Positions 32,598-44,352 of a DNA stretch of 64,000 nucleotides are shown piece by piece. Source of the DNA: Berghia stephanieae (taxonomy: Eukaryota; Mollusca; Gastropoda; Nudibranchia; Aeolidiidae). Within the stretch, counting starts at the first letter, position 1; each line of letters opens with the position of its first letter. Position numbers and translations under genes: made by a program. The notes below the pieces were generated by a model. That model made no database searches and was not told the origin of the DNA. It saw only the letters and a program-made list of their open reading frames with translations. The stretch is from NCBI GenBank assembly GCA_034508935.3, contig CM067449.1, positions 31,231,069 to 31,295,068 of the forward strand. The letters run 5' to 3'.

Positions 32598-33170
32598 TGC
32601 GGCTATGTGGTCTAGTGGTATGGCACTCGCTTTCGGATCGGAAGGTCCTGAGTTCGAGCCTCGCTCGGAGCATAGTTGAGTCCTTGGAAAAGGCTCTTTA
32701 CTCACATTCTCTCAGGTGTAAATGAGTACCTGGACGTTAATAGTGTTGTCTCTGTCGAAGAAAAATTGTAATATCGCATTAACCCTCTCCTTACCAACCA
32801 TAGGAAAATCGTCACATTTGACCAACGAATTTTTCATTCTGATTTTTTTTTGTACATCATAATATTCAAAGAAAATATATTTGTTATAGCTAGATATAAA
32901 ATCTTTGACACTGTGTTATAGAGCTCATTTTCTGTACAATGTTATGTATAGAATGTACTTGTTGCTTTTCTATTTGAGTAAGAAAGGTCTATTTTTGTGT
33001 TGGCGGCTGTGAAGTTTTGGGGGAATTTCTGAAAATGTCTGGTAAGGAGAGAATAAAGGCGCCATGTCTCGTTCTACATGTTACATGTTGCTGTTAGTCA
33101 GGACCCTTTGTAAAGCGTTTTGAGCACGTTTGGTAGATATTGCGAGATATAAAAGCTCAGGGTTTATTTT
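32598..33170 (+). mobile_element. SINE-1 split by MITE-D
   Basis: Head and body to 32,778 (AATTGTAATATCGCA). The rest begins GGCGCCATGTCTCGTTCTAC at 33,057 and ends GATATTGCGAGATATAAAAG CTC. Confidence 0.85.
32779..33057 (+). mobile_element. MITE-D inserted in SINE-1
   Basis: TTAA-CCCTCTCCTTACCAACC to TCTGGTAAGGAGAGA-ATAA. The host SINE resumes at once, so both ends are exact. The right flank has drifted from TTAA. Confidence 0.88.
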
Positions 33171-33521
33171 GTTTTTGCTTTGTTTTTAGGTATTGCGATC
33201 GAATTTCGACATCGGTGTGTAAAAATATTGTGATAATATTCACTAACTGTGGACTGACAGTTTGTCTGTTTAGCATGTACTTAGCGAACTATTGAATAAA
33301 ATATTGTTTGCCAGGCGGTTTTTTTTCCTAGACCCGGAAAGAAACTGTCAAGGGACGGAACGGCTAAATGTATCAGGAAATTTTCTGATTGGGTAACGCT
33401 TACCAATGCCCGAACCATCAATTGTTTTGAAAACTGTTTGTGACATGGAAAGCGGACGTGTTAGGAAAACAACATTGGGAAATAGTAAAAATAAATAGCT
33501 CTTTATTTATCGGTCGCTAAT
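33171..33521. repeat. unclassified, partly repeated
   Basis: About 33,425-33,520 (AAACTGTTTGTGACATGGAA AGCGG) resembles 47.42-47.51 kb. No gene. Confidence 0.4.
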
Positions 33522-33828
33522 AGGATTCAATAGTCTGATGTCACGTCCGCCCAGCAACGAGCAGTTTGGTTCTAAACAACTTACGTACAACGGTACCTTT
33601 TGTTCTTCATGCTGGCAAGAATAATTTCACATGCCATGTGATAAGAATGTATAAAAGTCAAAATATGATCAGATTTATAATGCTTTTCTCATCTGGATAC
33701 ACTTTTATGCTCGTCGGAAAAGAATTTAATAAGGGCGTTCGCCATTGTTCCGATAGTTTAGAACCAGTTACTTAGATACTATGCTTCATCACGAGGGAAG
33801 TGACGTCATGACTGTTGAATCCTATTGG
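33522..33828 (+). mobile_element. MITE-B
   Basis: AGGATTCAATAGTCTGATGT to GACTGTTGAATCCTATT. Both inverted ends are unusually well kept, so this is a good reference copy. Confidence 0.92.
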
Positions 33829-34117
33829 AAGGTCGTTCAATACAATTCGCTCAGAATTTTGATATGAGTACACAGAAATACATTATCGATGGTATGCATT
33901 TCAGTGAAATACTCGATCACCAGTTCTGCCCACTGGATTAATTATACCATGAGAGTACCAGTGATACAAGGCACACAAGACTGATATCAGAGCATTGGGT
34001 CTTAAGTCGCTGACATTCACCTTAGCTACCTATTAAAAAAACAACTCGGAAGGTTTTGCAGATGTTGTTACTGTAGAGGTTGCTATGATCAAAGTGCTCA
34101 TTGCAGTGATTGATCTT
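33829..34117. other. no recognisable feature
   Basis: Nothing repeated or coding recognised. Confidence 0.4.
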
Positions 34118-34461
34118 TTTTGACCTTTTATATAGTGCAATATCCACTACTAAACGTACGTTTTTTACCTTTTATATAGCGCAATATCCCCTATACGTAC
34201 TCATAGCGCTTTACAAGGGGTCCCTGGTCAACAGCAGCACATAACATGTAGGACGAGACATGATACCTTTTATGCGATATTACAACTTTTTCGGACAGAG
34301 ACAACGCGGTTAACGGCCAGGTACTCATTTTACACCTGAGTACGATGAGAGAACGTGAGTAAAGAGCCTTTTCCAAGGACTCAACTATGAGTGAGGCTCG
34401 AACCCTGGACCTTCCGATCCGAAAGCGAGTGTCATACCACAAGACCACATAGTGGGCCGCT
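34118..34461 (-). mobile_element. SINE-1 with duplicated tail
   Basis: The tail CCTTTTATATAGYGCAATAT occurs twice (about 34,125 and 34,165) before the body. The head ends CCACATAGTGGGCCGC with a small insertion. Confidence 0.85.
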
Positions 34462-34649
34462 GTGATGATGGCATAGGTACTTCAAACGTTTGTAATTCAC
34501 TTAAGATAATTAATTTCACATGTTGAATTTGTTTATATAATACCCTCGTTTTAGAATGGACGACAACTGCCAGGTTTGTATGGTTGAGTTCCGTTATTTT
34601 AACCTACAAAAGAATATTTGTAATACAAGAAGACAACAATGCGCCTTTT

Positions 34650-35030
34650 ATAGACAGCATACGCTTGACTAAAAAGTTCACAACATTGCCATCCGGAAGT
34701 ATAACGGATCAACACACAAAACTGTGTGTAACCATGAACGTTTATAGATAGTATGCGCTTGGCTAAGAAGCTCATAACATTGCCATCCGGAAGTAAAACG
34801 GACCAACACACAGAACTCTGTGTATCCATGAACGTTATAGTCAGGTTAATACAGTTCAGTGAGCATTACTCATAAACGCGGATGGCAAAAAACAACAACA
34901 AAGACATGAGTGACGTCATCTTCGAACTATCTATAGTCATGTTAATACAGTTTAGTGAGAATTACTCATAAACGCGGATGGCAAAAGACAATAGCAAAGG
35001 CTTGAGTGACGTCAACTTCGAACTATCTAA
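34650..35030 (+). mobile_element. MITE-A split by MITE-A
   Basis: Left part ATAGACAGCATACGCTTGAC to CATGAACGTTT. Right part TCATGTTAATACAGTTTAGT to ACTTCGAACTATCTA. Each part lacks only what the other has. Confidence 0.87.
34744..34934 (+). mobile_element. MITE-A inserted in MITE-A
   Basis: Complete and near consensus. It sits in the host's internal TTATAGTC, as at 3.8 kb and in the host at 12.9-13.8 kb. Confidence 0.92.
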
Positions 35031-35069
35031 AGAAACATAGACAATACAGATCATACCATTCCTACACTT

Positions 35070-35261
35070 ATAGATAGTATGCAGATGACGTCACACGGGT
35101 CTTTGTTATTGTTTTTTGCCATCCGCGTTTATGAGTAATGCTCACTGAACTGTATTAACCTGACTATAAACGTTCATGAATACACACAGTTGTGTGGGTT
35201 GGTCCGTTATACTTCCGGATGACAATGTTATGAGTTTCTTGGCCAAGCGCATGCTATCTAT
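35070..35261 (-). mobile_element. MITE-A
   Basis: ATAGATAGTATGCAGATGAC to GCGCATGCTATCTAT. Confidence 0.9.
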
Positions 35262-35316
35262 ATTTGGGTGTAACTCATCAGTTATTATATTGCGGATGTT
35301 ATAACCAAATGGCGCC

Positions 35317-35620
35317 AATACACTTCAACAGTCGTAACGTCACTTCCCTCGTAATGAGACGCATGGTAACTTAGTAACTGACTCTAAACTATCGGAGCAA
35401 TGGCGGACGCCCTTATGAAATATTTCTCCGACGAGCATAAAAGTGTATCCAGAGGAGAAAAACATTATAACTATGATCTTGTTTTGACTTTTATACATTC
35501 TGATCACAAAGACATATGAAAAGTTCTAGCCAGCATTAAAATAAAAAGTATCGATTTTCTTTGTTTAGAACCCCAATGGCCGCCGTTGCTGGGCGACGTG
35601 ATATCAGACTATTGAATCCA
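35317..35620 (-). mobile_element. MITE-B
   Basis: CAATACACTTCAACAGTCGT to GATATCAGACTATTGAATCC. Confidence 0.9.
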
Positions 35621-35651
35621 ATTTACCAACCGACAACTTTTGTCTCGGACA

Positions 35652-35740
35652 CGTGCGGCTATGTGATCAAGTGGTATGACGCTCGATTTCGGATCGGAAG
35701 GTCCTGGGTTCGAGTCGCGTTCCAAAAAAAAAATAGTTTG
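35652..35740 (+). mobile_element. SINE-1 head with A run
   Basis: GTGCGGCTATGTGATCAAGT to GGGTTCGAGTCGCG, then an A run. It stops right after the tRNA part. Confidence 0.75.
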
Positions 35741-35916
35741 AGCTGTTTAAACGTCCATTAAATAAAAAAATAAGCATACTGATATGAAATCCAATTTAAT
35801 ATAATAAACACACTTGTCTGTCAATAAAGGTATGTTTCTTAAAAGGAATAATCATGCAGTATGCAGGAAGAGTTGATCTTCATATAAAATATAACAGATG
35901 TATTCCTAGAATAGCT

Positions 35917-36120
35917 ATAGATAGTATTAAGTTGACGTCACTCAGGTCTTTGTTATTGTTTTGTTGTTTTTTTTTTGCCATCAGCGTTTATGAGTAATTC
36001 TCACTAAACGGTATTAACGAGACTATAAACGTTCAAGGTTACACATATATTTGTGTGTTGGTCCGTTATACTTCCGGATGGCAATGTTGTGAGTTTCTTA
36101 GCCAAGCGCACACTATCTAT
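35917..36120 (-). mobile_element. MITE-A
   Basis: ATAGATAGTATTAAGTTGAC to GCGCACACTATCTAT, with exact CRE. Confidence 0.9.
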
Positions 36121-36284
36121 ATAACATTTTACCCCTTAGATCACATCGGTACTCGTATAACATTTTATAACATATCACTTATTGCATGCTGCCCTTTGAA
36201 TAGCACGTCAGTCAATCGAAAGTACGTTTACCTCGTCTAACAGACATAGCTATATAATGACTGCTGTATAAACAAGGAGGTTAG

Positions 36285-36372
36285 AAATAACCTACCTCCA
36301 CTGCAGCTGAAATCAATACCGGGCCCCTTGCCTGCTAAGCAAAGGCTCTATTAACTGAGTCCTCGCGACCCA
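36285..36372 (-). mobile_element. SINE-4-type head
   Basis: On the minus strand GTCGCGAGGACTCAGTTAAT AGAGC (A box) and CCGGTATTGATTTC (weak B box). The A-box to B-box spacing is tRNA-like. I take it as a SINE head, not a functional tRNA, because the acceptor arm does not pair. Confidence 0.5.
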
Positions 36373-36583
36373 TAATTTTAGGACCCACAGAAGTGCAAAA
36401 TATCCTTTTATTTTCCTTACAGAAAACGATGGAGAATTACTGAGATTACTGAAAGTCAAATGGACAAACCAAGAAAATATCCGCCTTGCCAAGATCGGGA
36501 AATTATCTATCTATCGTTTGTCAAGCTAATCTTATTGGAGAGGTTGACTTGTATACTTTTACCCCCTCCTTGACCACTGAAAT

Positions 36584-36886
36584 TGCCTTCAACATTCGTG
36601 ACCTCACTTCCCCCGTACTGATGCATGGTAACTTAGCAACTGATTCCAAACTTTCGTAACAATGGCTGATGCCCTTATGAAATACTTCTCCAACGAGCAT
36701 AAATGTGTATTCAGAGGAGAAAAACATAATAAATCTGATCATGTTTTGACTTTTTTACATTGTGATCACATGAAATGTGAAAACGGTCTCGCCAGTGTGG
36801 AGAATAAAAATGTACCGATTTTCTTTGTTTAGAACCAAGCTGCTCGTTGCTGGGCGACGATACACATCATACTATTGAATCATATT
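36584..36886 (-). mobile_element. MITE-B
   Basis: CCTTCAACATTCGTGACCTC to CATCATACTATTGAATCATA TTG. The CRE position reads TGACCTCA. Confidence 0.87.
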
Positions 36887-37013
36887 GAAGTGCGGGAATC
36901 GGAGGAAGACCTTCCCCCTCTTCGCTCGTGCAGGCAAACTTCAAGCGTGGTTGTCTGAACTATATATTTTGGTTATTCCTTGTAAAAATAGGATTCAACA
37001 ACAGTGCATTTGT

Positions 37014-37203
37014 ATAGATAGTATGCGCTTGGCCAAGATTCTCACAACATTGCCATCCGGAAGTATAACGGACCAACACACAATACTCTAGGTAACCATG
37101 AACTTGTATTGTCAGGATAATAAATTAAGTGAGAATTACTCATAAACGTGGATGGCAAAAACAATAACAAACACCCGAGTGATGTCAACTACATACTATG
37201 TAT
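37014..37203 (+). mobile_element. MITE-A
   Basis: ATAGATAGTATGCGCTTGGC to ACTACATACTATGTAT. Confidence 0.87.
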
Positions 37204-37520
37204 AATGTTTTGTTTGCTGTGAGTTTATCAAATCAAATAAAATGTTTGACTGGCTATATAAAAGCTCAACAATAATTTCCAGGGTATCGTCGTATCCAAT
37301 GCATTTTGAGTACTTGGTCACCTTCAATTAGAGGGCCCTATTATTAAGTCAATTTATCACATAATATTCTGTCCCTTTGTAATGTCGAACAATATTATGA
37401 GAACAACAAACTTGTAAACCCTATTGTTTTGGGGGCCATATCGTTTCTAAATCAAACAATTCATTAAGACAACAAGTTACAACCCTGAGATACCAGTCCC
37501 GTGTGGAGATGGCTTAGTAA
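37204..37520. other. no recognisable feature
   Basis: AT-rich DNA. A short GGCTATATAAAAGCTCAA piece near 37,250 is a SINE-1 tail scrap. Confidence 0.4.
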
Positions 37521-37806
37521 TTGGATTCAATAGTCCGATGTCACGTCGCCCAGCAACGGCAAGCATCTATGTTCAAAACAAAGAAAATCGCTACTTTGTA
37601 TTCTCATGCTGGCTAGAACGTTTCATATGTCATGGGATCAGACATGATCTTATTTATAATGTTTTTCTCCTCTGGATACAATTTTATGCTCGTCGGAGAA
37701 ATATTTCATAAGGGCGTCCGTCATCGTTCCGATAGTTTAGAGCCAGTTACTAAGTTACTATGCATCATTACGAGGGAAGTGACGTCATGACTATTGAAGC
37801 CTATTA
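37521..37806 (+). mobile_element. MITE-B
   Basis: TTGGATTCAATAGTCCGATG to CATGACTATTGAAGCCTATT, with exact CRE. Confidence 0.9.
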
Positions 37807-37851
37807 TTCTTTGCCCACTATATGAACTGAATTTAAATAAAAAACTAGAGG

Positions 37852-38060
37852 TGACTAAATGAGTCAATAAAATGGAGAGAACGATAAAGGAAGTAAATGT
37901 GACTCATATATAAGGGAACCACACAAAACAAACCTATGAATAGCCTATAAATAACCTATGAATATCCATGTAATAATATATTTGTTTTGTGTTGTTCCCT
38001 CCATATTCATGAATCACATTTACTCTCTTTATCTTTCTCTCCATTGAAGTGAATTTAGTA
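37852..38060. mobile_element. foldback K, copy 2
   Basis: Arms of about 80 bp: GACTAAATGAGTCAATAAAA TGGAGAG on the left, CTTTCTCTCCATTGAAGTGA ATTTAGTA on the right. Inner parts pair as GGAACCACACAAAACAAA with TTTGTTTTGTGTTGTTCC. Confidence 0.82.
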
Positions 38061-38490
38061 GATAATGCATTAACTCAATAAACGTTCAAGGTTAAAACAT
38101 AGTTTAATGTGCGGCTATGTGTTCTTGTGATAAGACACCCGCTTTCGGATCGGAAGGTCCTGGGTTCGAGCCTCACTCGGCGCATACTTGAGTCCTTGGA
38201 GAAGGCTCTTTACTCACATTCTCTCACCGTACTCATGTGTAAAATGAATACCTGGCCGTTAACAGCGTTGTCTCTGTCCCAAAAAAATTGCAATATCGCC
38301 TGACAGGCGTTATGTCTCGTCCTACATGCTATGTGTTGCTGTTGGCCAGGGACCCCCTGCAAATCGCTTTGAGCACGTTTAGTAGATATTGCGCTATATA
38401 AAAGCTCAATTTATTTCTTTTAATTTATGTCGGTACGTATCATCCGGCTGGTGGATGTTGTGAGTATTTTACCATAGCGCATAATATCAA
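38061..38490 (-). mobile_element. MITE-A-prime fragment split by SINE-1
   Basis: AAACGTTCAAGGTTAAAACA TAG lies before the SINE and GTCGGTACGTATCATCCGGC follows it. Confidence 0.6.
38108..38412 (+). mobile_element. SINE-1
   Basis: TGCGGCTATGTGTTCTTGTG to TTGCGCTATATAAAAGCTCA ATTT, complete. Confidence 0.92.
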
Positions 38491-38916
38491 AATGTTTATC
38501 CATCGCGACGATGAGTGATATCAGCTTCATCCATTTTATATGAATCCATTTCATTTTTTTTTTCACAACTAGACTACTCATTCACGTCACAAACAACAGC
38601 AATACCCATTCATTTAACGATCCCCCCCATTCATTATCGACGAAATGGCAGAGAGAGAGATTGAAAGGCTTCCTGTCCTGCGTCGCTTTGCCTTACCTCA
38701 CCATACCAGCCATTAGAAAAAGGCCGTCGTTGCTATAATATAGATAGAACGAAGCTGACGTCACTCACGGCTTTGTTATTGTTGGGTATTGTTGTTGTTG
38801 TTTGTTTTTGTTTTTTTTGGGGGTTTTTTTTTGCCATCCGTGTTTATGAGTAATTCTCACATAACTGTATATGTTAAACAATGTGTAACCTTGAACGTTT
38901 TTATAGACTGGTTAAT

Positions 38917-39149
38917 CGTGGCCTTCGTAAAGTTATGGCCTGACACTGACCAAAAAATGACGTCAAAACCCCAGTCTTTTGCCACAAAAGAAAACAAATC
39001 GTGAGTTGTATTCAATAGTTCAACCAATGAATGTTTCCATGATCTCTACTAACGACAACTCACTAGTCGGTGCATAAACCAAATAATGACGTCAAACTGC
39101 CAGTCCTTTTGGATTTCAGTGTCAGGCTTATAACATAACGATGGCAACG
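38917..39149 (+). mobile_element. MITE-C inserted in MITE-A
   Basis: CGTGGCCTTCGTAAAGTTAT to AACATAACGATGGCAACG, flanked on both sides by GGTTAAT. Two exact TGACGTCA sites. Confidence 0.9.
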
Positions 39150-39154
39150 GGTTA

Positions 39155-39346
39155 ATAGATAGTATGCGCTTGGCTAAGAAGCTCATAACATTGCCATCCG
39201 GAAGTATAACGGACCAGTACACAAAACTGTGTGTATCCATGAATGTTTATTGTCGGGTTAAAACAGTTCAGTGAGCATTACTCAAAAACGCGGATGGCAA
39301 AAAACAATAACAAAGACCCGAGTGACGTCATCTTCGAACTATCTAT
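39155..39346 (+). mobile_element. MITE-A
   Basis: ATAGATAGTATGCGCTTGGC to CGAACTATCTAT. Begins inside the right-hand GGTTAAT of MITE-C, so it came after MITE-C. Confidence 0.9.
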
Positions 39347-39430
39347 AAACGATCAAGGTTAAACATAGTTTTGTGTGTTGGTCCATTATACTTCCGGATG
39401 GCAATGTTGTGAGCTTCTTAACCAAGCGCA

Positions 39431-39662
39431 TTTTTTATTCTCCATGCTTGCTAGAACTTTTCATGTCTTATGATCAGAATGTGTAAAAGTCAAAACATGA
39501 TCAGATTTATAATATTTTTTGTTTTCTCTGGATGCGCTTTTATGCTCGTCTGAGAAATATTTCATAAGGGCGTCCGCCATTGTTCCGATGGTTTAGAGCC
39601 AGGTACTAAGTTACCGTGGGTCATTACGAGGGAAGTGACGTTACGACTGTTGAAGCGTATTG
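39431..39662 (+). mobile_element. MITE-B, left end missing
   Basis: TTTTTTATTCTCCATGCTTG to GACTGTTGAAGCGTATTG. Fused directly to the MITE-A end. Confidence 0.82.
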
Positions 39663-39769
39663 TGGACACGTCAGGGATTCCTAAAAGCAAGAGTTTGAAA
39701 TGACACACCGAGAAAATAATTTACAGTGTTATATTATTTCATTCAATGTTACTATCAGGAACCTCTGTG

Positions 39770-39915
39770 GTGAAATGGTCTGACCGGTAATCGGGAGGTC
39801 TGAGGTTCGATCCCCCAGTCGAGGTAGTCTGATTCTTTGGGACGGTATTTGTTTTCTTGTATTTTTCTTTCATGCTTTTGTCTCACAAGGTTTCATACAC
39901 ACTTGTTCAGAACTT
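39770..39915 (+). mobile_element. SINE-5, best copy
   Basis: TGTGGTGAAATGGTCTGACC (A-box region) and CTGAGGTTCGATCCCCC (B box), then TTTTCTTGTATTTTTCTTTC ATGC. Confidence 0.72.
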
Positions 39916-39933
39916 TAAAATGACGCATAGATG

Positions 39934-40345
<412 letters not shown>

Positions 40346-40401
40346 AAAAACTTAAAGAATAAACGCTCTTTTAACAAGATATCTAATATCATTTCTAAAA
40401 A

Positions 40402-40790
40402 TCATAATAAATAATTTTGAGGACCTTGGTTTTACCCTCATGGGCCCTGAGTCCGATTTGTGATGACTTTGCTGTTATCTCTGTTGTCTTGTCCTGCATT
40501 TGTTGGTGATTGTGGGACAGCAAGGCCAAGTCATCTGCAAAGTCCAAATCGTCGAGCTGGTCGAACAATGTCCACTGAATCCCATTTCTCCTACCTGCCA
40601 CTGCTGACCTCATTGTCCAGTCAATCGCCAAAAGGAAGGGAAAGGGTGACAGAAGACATCCCTGTCTGACTCCAGTGTTCACATTGAAGCTATCTGTCAA
40701 TTGTCCCCCATGGATTACTCGACAGGTCACTCCCTCGTAGGAACTTTGGATCAGGCTGACTATTTTTGTTGGAACCCCATAGTGGCGGAG
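40402..40790 (-). mobile_element. LINE reverse-transcriptase fragment
   Basis: A minus-strand frame reads LRHYGVPTKIVSLIQSSYEG, TCRVIHGGQLTDSF, TGVRQGCLLSP (RT motif with the RQGCxLSP signature), LLAIDW and DDLDFADDLALLSH, in which FADD is the catalytic YxDD-equivalent. It stops after KTKVLK. The frame is open over 128 codons but both N- and C-terminal RT parts and any endonuclease are missing. Bordered by TTAC repeats on its 5' side. Family: non-LTR, of the type with endonuclease and RT in one ORF; clade not settled. Confidence 0.85.
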
Positions 40791-40799
40791 TAAGTAAGT

Positions 40800-41035
40800 A
40801 AGTTAATCATTTTAAAAAATGCAGAATAACTCTTTTATCCTTGAAATCGGCATTGGCTCATCTAAGCAAGTCAGTGTTTCATATTATTATCTTTCACAAA
40901 CTAGATTTAAACGTTAGAGTAACTTAATTTTCAAATCCATAAAACGACAGCTAATGGAAAAAGACACCCCAGGGCTCACAGATAAGTTGATTTATAGGCT
41001 TGCAAGTCTATAATATGACAGCTGAAGTGTTAAGG
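40800..41035. other. no recognisable feature
   Basis: Unique AT-rich DNA. Confidence 0.4.
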
Positions 41036-41262
41036 GGACAGCGTGGCTCAGCGGTACGGTCTTTGCTTCCTACCCGAAAGGTATCGAGTTCGATCACCCG
41101 CCGCTGCGCTGTGTGGCCTTGAGCAAGTCACCTCGCCTTAGCTCAATTTGCGGCTCTGCATTGCGGCTGACGCCTAGGTTATTCCAGTCTTCCCTTGGAA
41201 TAGACCCTAGAGACAAATTCCCCCATATGGGATGAATAAAGGGAATTTTTTATTTTATTATT
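41036..41262 (+). mobile_element. SINE-2
   Basis: ACAGCGTGGCTCAGCGGTAC (A box), TATCGAGTTCGATCACCC (B box), TGTGGCCTTGAGCAAGTCAC, and the tail GGGATGAATAAAGGGAATTT. This is the reference copy. Confidence 0.9.
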
Positions 41263-41459
41263 TATTATTTTAACTTATGTCCATATTTTTCCGACCTCAA
41301 AAAAAGACAAATAAGTGTTCCACGATTAGAGATCTGAACAAGTTTGTATGATATTGTGTGTAAGTAAAACAATTTAGGTTATGAGATGTATAAATAAATA
41401 AGTGCACGTTGATCCCAAGCCCACAGCATTTAACGTAATATAAGACAAAATATTGACAC

Positions 41460-41627
41460 CCCTAGGAGCAATCACAATTCCATTTCGACAGAGAGAACGA
41501 TGTGAGCGGCCAGGTACTCATTTAACTCTTGAGACCGGTGGATTCAACTTCGAGTTACCCAGAGCAGAGCTCGAACCCAGTACCTACCAGCCCGGAGGCG
41601 AGTCTCATACTACAAGATCACAAATAT
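41460..41627 (-). mobile_element. SINE-1-related head and body, divergent
   Basis: GGCCAGGTACTCATTTAACT and AGCTCGAACCCAGTACCTAC show the same order as SINE-1 but with many changes. Tail absent. Confidence 0.6.
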
Positions 41628-41631
41628 ATTT

Positions 41632-41890
41632 GAAGGCTGGTTTTCCAAAAAACTCGTTAAGTCGATTTTCTACTTTTTGAGATTTTCCATCCAAGAGATA
41701 AATTGAAATTTAAACTTTATTTTAAGCATCAACTGACTCAAGAATTTCCCTGGTTTTGCATGAATTTGACGTTTAAATGTGATAAAATAACAAACCGATT
41801 GAGACATTTTGGAGGAAATTATCCTCAATATCTCAAAATGGGAAAAAAACGAAGTTAGGGAGTTTTGGAATATCACTTTAAATATCAGTT
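41632..41890 (+). repeat. repeat F, uninterrupted copy
   Basis: GAAGGCTGGTTTTCCAAAAA to CGAAGTTAGGGAGTTTTGG. Serves as the empty-site reference for 11.7-12.3 kb. Confidence 0.75.
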
Positions 41891-41927
41891 TAAAGATTTA
41901 TCTAACTCTTGGGTCACATGCGACCTA

Positions 41928-42060
41928 TTAACTATCTCCCTACCAACGATAGGGAAAATCGTCACATTTGTTACCGGACAATGAAAATTTTTCTTATTCA
42001 GATTTGTACATTTCAAAATTTAAAGAATTTAGTTTTTTTGCTATATCAAAAGGACTAAAT
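41928..42060 (+). mobile_element. MITE-D, left half
   Basis: TTAA-CTATCTCCCTACC then GGAAAATCGTCACATTTGTT. The right half was not found. Confidence 0.65.
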
Positions 42061-42426
42061 AATGTTTTAAAATGCTTGGTTTATTGCCAAAAAAAAAAGT
42101 CTTTACAGGGGGATTCTTAAAGATTATCCAAAACAATTAAGCATGTTTTTGACGTCTACAGCATTGTTAGAACTATCTAGTGGTTATTTGATAGAGTAGC
42201 AATCTACGTTTGATTGGGTGTTTATTTCACCGTGTCGTTAGTATAACTTTCGGTGTAGACTAACTGCATTGTGGTATCTTGGGGTCAGAGCTTATTTGAA
42301 TGAAAACGTGCCTCGGCGTTGGATTGGGAGGAGAGGTGATAAAGAATCGATTGAAGGGTACAATCTGTCTATGTTGTCTATCTCTATGTTCATGTATGTA
42401 TGTGTGTGTATGCGCATTTGTGGAAG
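42061..42426. other. no recognisable feature
   Basis: Unique sequence without coding signal. Confidence 0.4.
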
Positions 42427-42830
<404 letters not shown>

Positions 42831-43004
42831 ACTATCCACACGTTAAAACACACAGAAATATCCGTACACATTACAATTTCACCTCAGATCACGAGATGTA
42901 GAAGATTCCCGTCTCCAAATCCTTTTTCTCTCATAAAGAGATAATAAAGATGATGGATAGAGAGAGTATTCCAGATCCAGCTTCTTATTGATGGGATCCA
43001 GCTA

Positions 43005-43305
43005 AGCGGCTTTGTGGTCTTGGAGGTATGACGGTCAGACCACTAGGTCCCTGGTTTGAGTGCCTCTCCTGCGGCGTATAGTTGAGTCCTCGGAAAAGGC
43101 TATTTACTCATATTCTCTCACCGCACTTAGTTGTAAAATAAGTACCCGGTCCGTAACGGCGTTGTCACTGTTGAAAACAAAATTGCCATAGTGCCTTACA
43201 AGCGTCATGTCTCATTTGCATGTTAAGGATTGCTGTTAGCTTCGAACGCTTGTAAAGCTCTTTGAGCACATTTAGTGGATATTGCAATAAATAAAAATTT
43301 ATATT
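43005..43305 (+). mobile_element. SINE-1, old divergent copy
   Basis: AGCGGCTTTGTGGTCTTGGA to GTGGATATTGCAATAAATAA. About one in six bases differs from the consensus by eye. Confidence 0.8.
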
Positions 43306-43922
43306 CAGTTTCTATTTTAAAATACAATTGATTTGGTGGACGAGTCTGATTACGTGCCGATATTATACATAAGTATTTCTATAAGTGTTGAATTGGTGTT
43401 TTCGGGTATTGTTCATAATTTGGTATTCTTTTAGTACTTTTCTCTTTTACATTCTGTGACTCGGTATATTCTTTATTCCGCCTTCATACATTATCTATAG
43501 ATAGTATGCGCTTGGCTTAGAGGCTCACAATATTGCCATCCGGAAATATAAGAGATTTGGTGTCAGAGCGATGCCATCTTATTTTCTTGTCTAAATCTAT
43601 AGCGGTCGTCAATAAAGATAATAAATTTTTGCTCTTTTACTTCCGTAATGCTAAGAATCTCTATATATACATCCTACTGAAATAGTGAGGCCATCTTTAT
43701 GTAACCTATTCATTTTTAGTATTCCCAAGGACTGAATACATTCACACTCCCAATGATTTAGGAACCAGAAGAGTAGAGGGTTTGATGTCACGACTTATCT
43801 TCCCGATTCACAAGGCGATCATTTACCTAAAGATGAAGTCAAAATACAAGTCTTGTGGTAGGTTAACGAAGGCTATGGTTTACCCCGAGCCACACTGTAA
43901 TTTTACCTAAATGCATCGCTTC
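43306..43922. other. MITE-A scrap and minor repeats
   Basis: 43,497-43,552 is the left 55 bp of a MITE-A (ATAGATAGTATGCGCTTGGC). 43,745-43,800 (CCAATGATTTAGGAACCAGA AG) recurs near 19,215 and 56,800. Confidence 0.5.
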
Positions 43923-44228
43923 AATTGGACTCAGTTGTCTGATGTCACGCCGCCCGACAACGGCGGCCATCTTGGTTCTAAACAAATAAAACCATTACTT
44001 TTTATTCTTCATGCTTGCTAGAACTTTTCATATGCCTTGTGATCAGAATGTGTAAAAGTCAAAACATGATCAAATTTATGTTTATTTTTCCTCTGGATAC
44101 GCTTTTATGCTCGCCGGAGAAATATTTCATACGGGCGTCCGCCATTGTTCCGATAGTTTAGAGCCAGTGTTACTAAGTTACCATGCGTTATTAGGAAGGA
44201 AGTGACGTTACGACTGTTGAAGAGTATC
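43923..44228 (+). mobile_element. MITE-B
   Basis: ATTGGACTCAGTTGTCTGAT to GACTGTTGAAGAGTATC. Shares variants (GTGACGTTACGACTG, AGGAAGG) with the copies at 11.9 and 39.4 kb. Confidence 0.9.
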
Positions 44229-44352
44229 ATTTTGATTTTTTTCAAATGTTGTGAGCTGAATTTGAGAAGGGGCTAATTTTTTTAAAATCCTATATTTGTT
44301 TTCCTTTGAAATCGAGGGTAATAAATGTGACACACTCGATCTATTTGATATC

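Larger units (their letters stand above)
38740..39430 (-). mobile_element. MITE-A host carrying MITE-C and MITE-A, with inverted segment
   Basis: ATAGATAGAACGAAGCTGAC to CACATAACTGTAT, then a segment (about 38,872-38,916) that reads as the reverse complement of the family middle. After the two inserts, 39,347-39,430 (AACGATCAAGGTTAAACATA ...) supplies the rest of the host. Confidence 0.7.
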
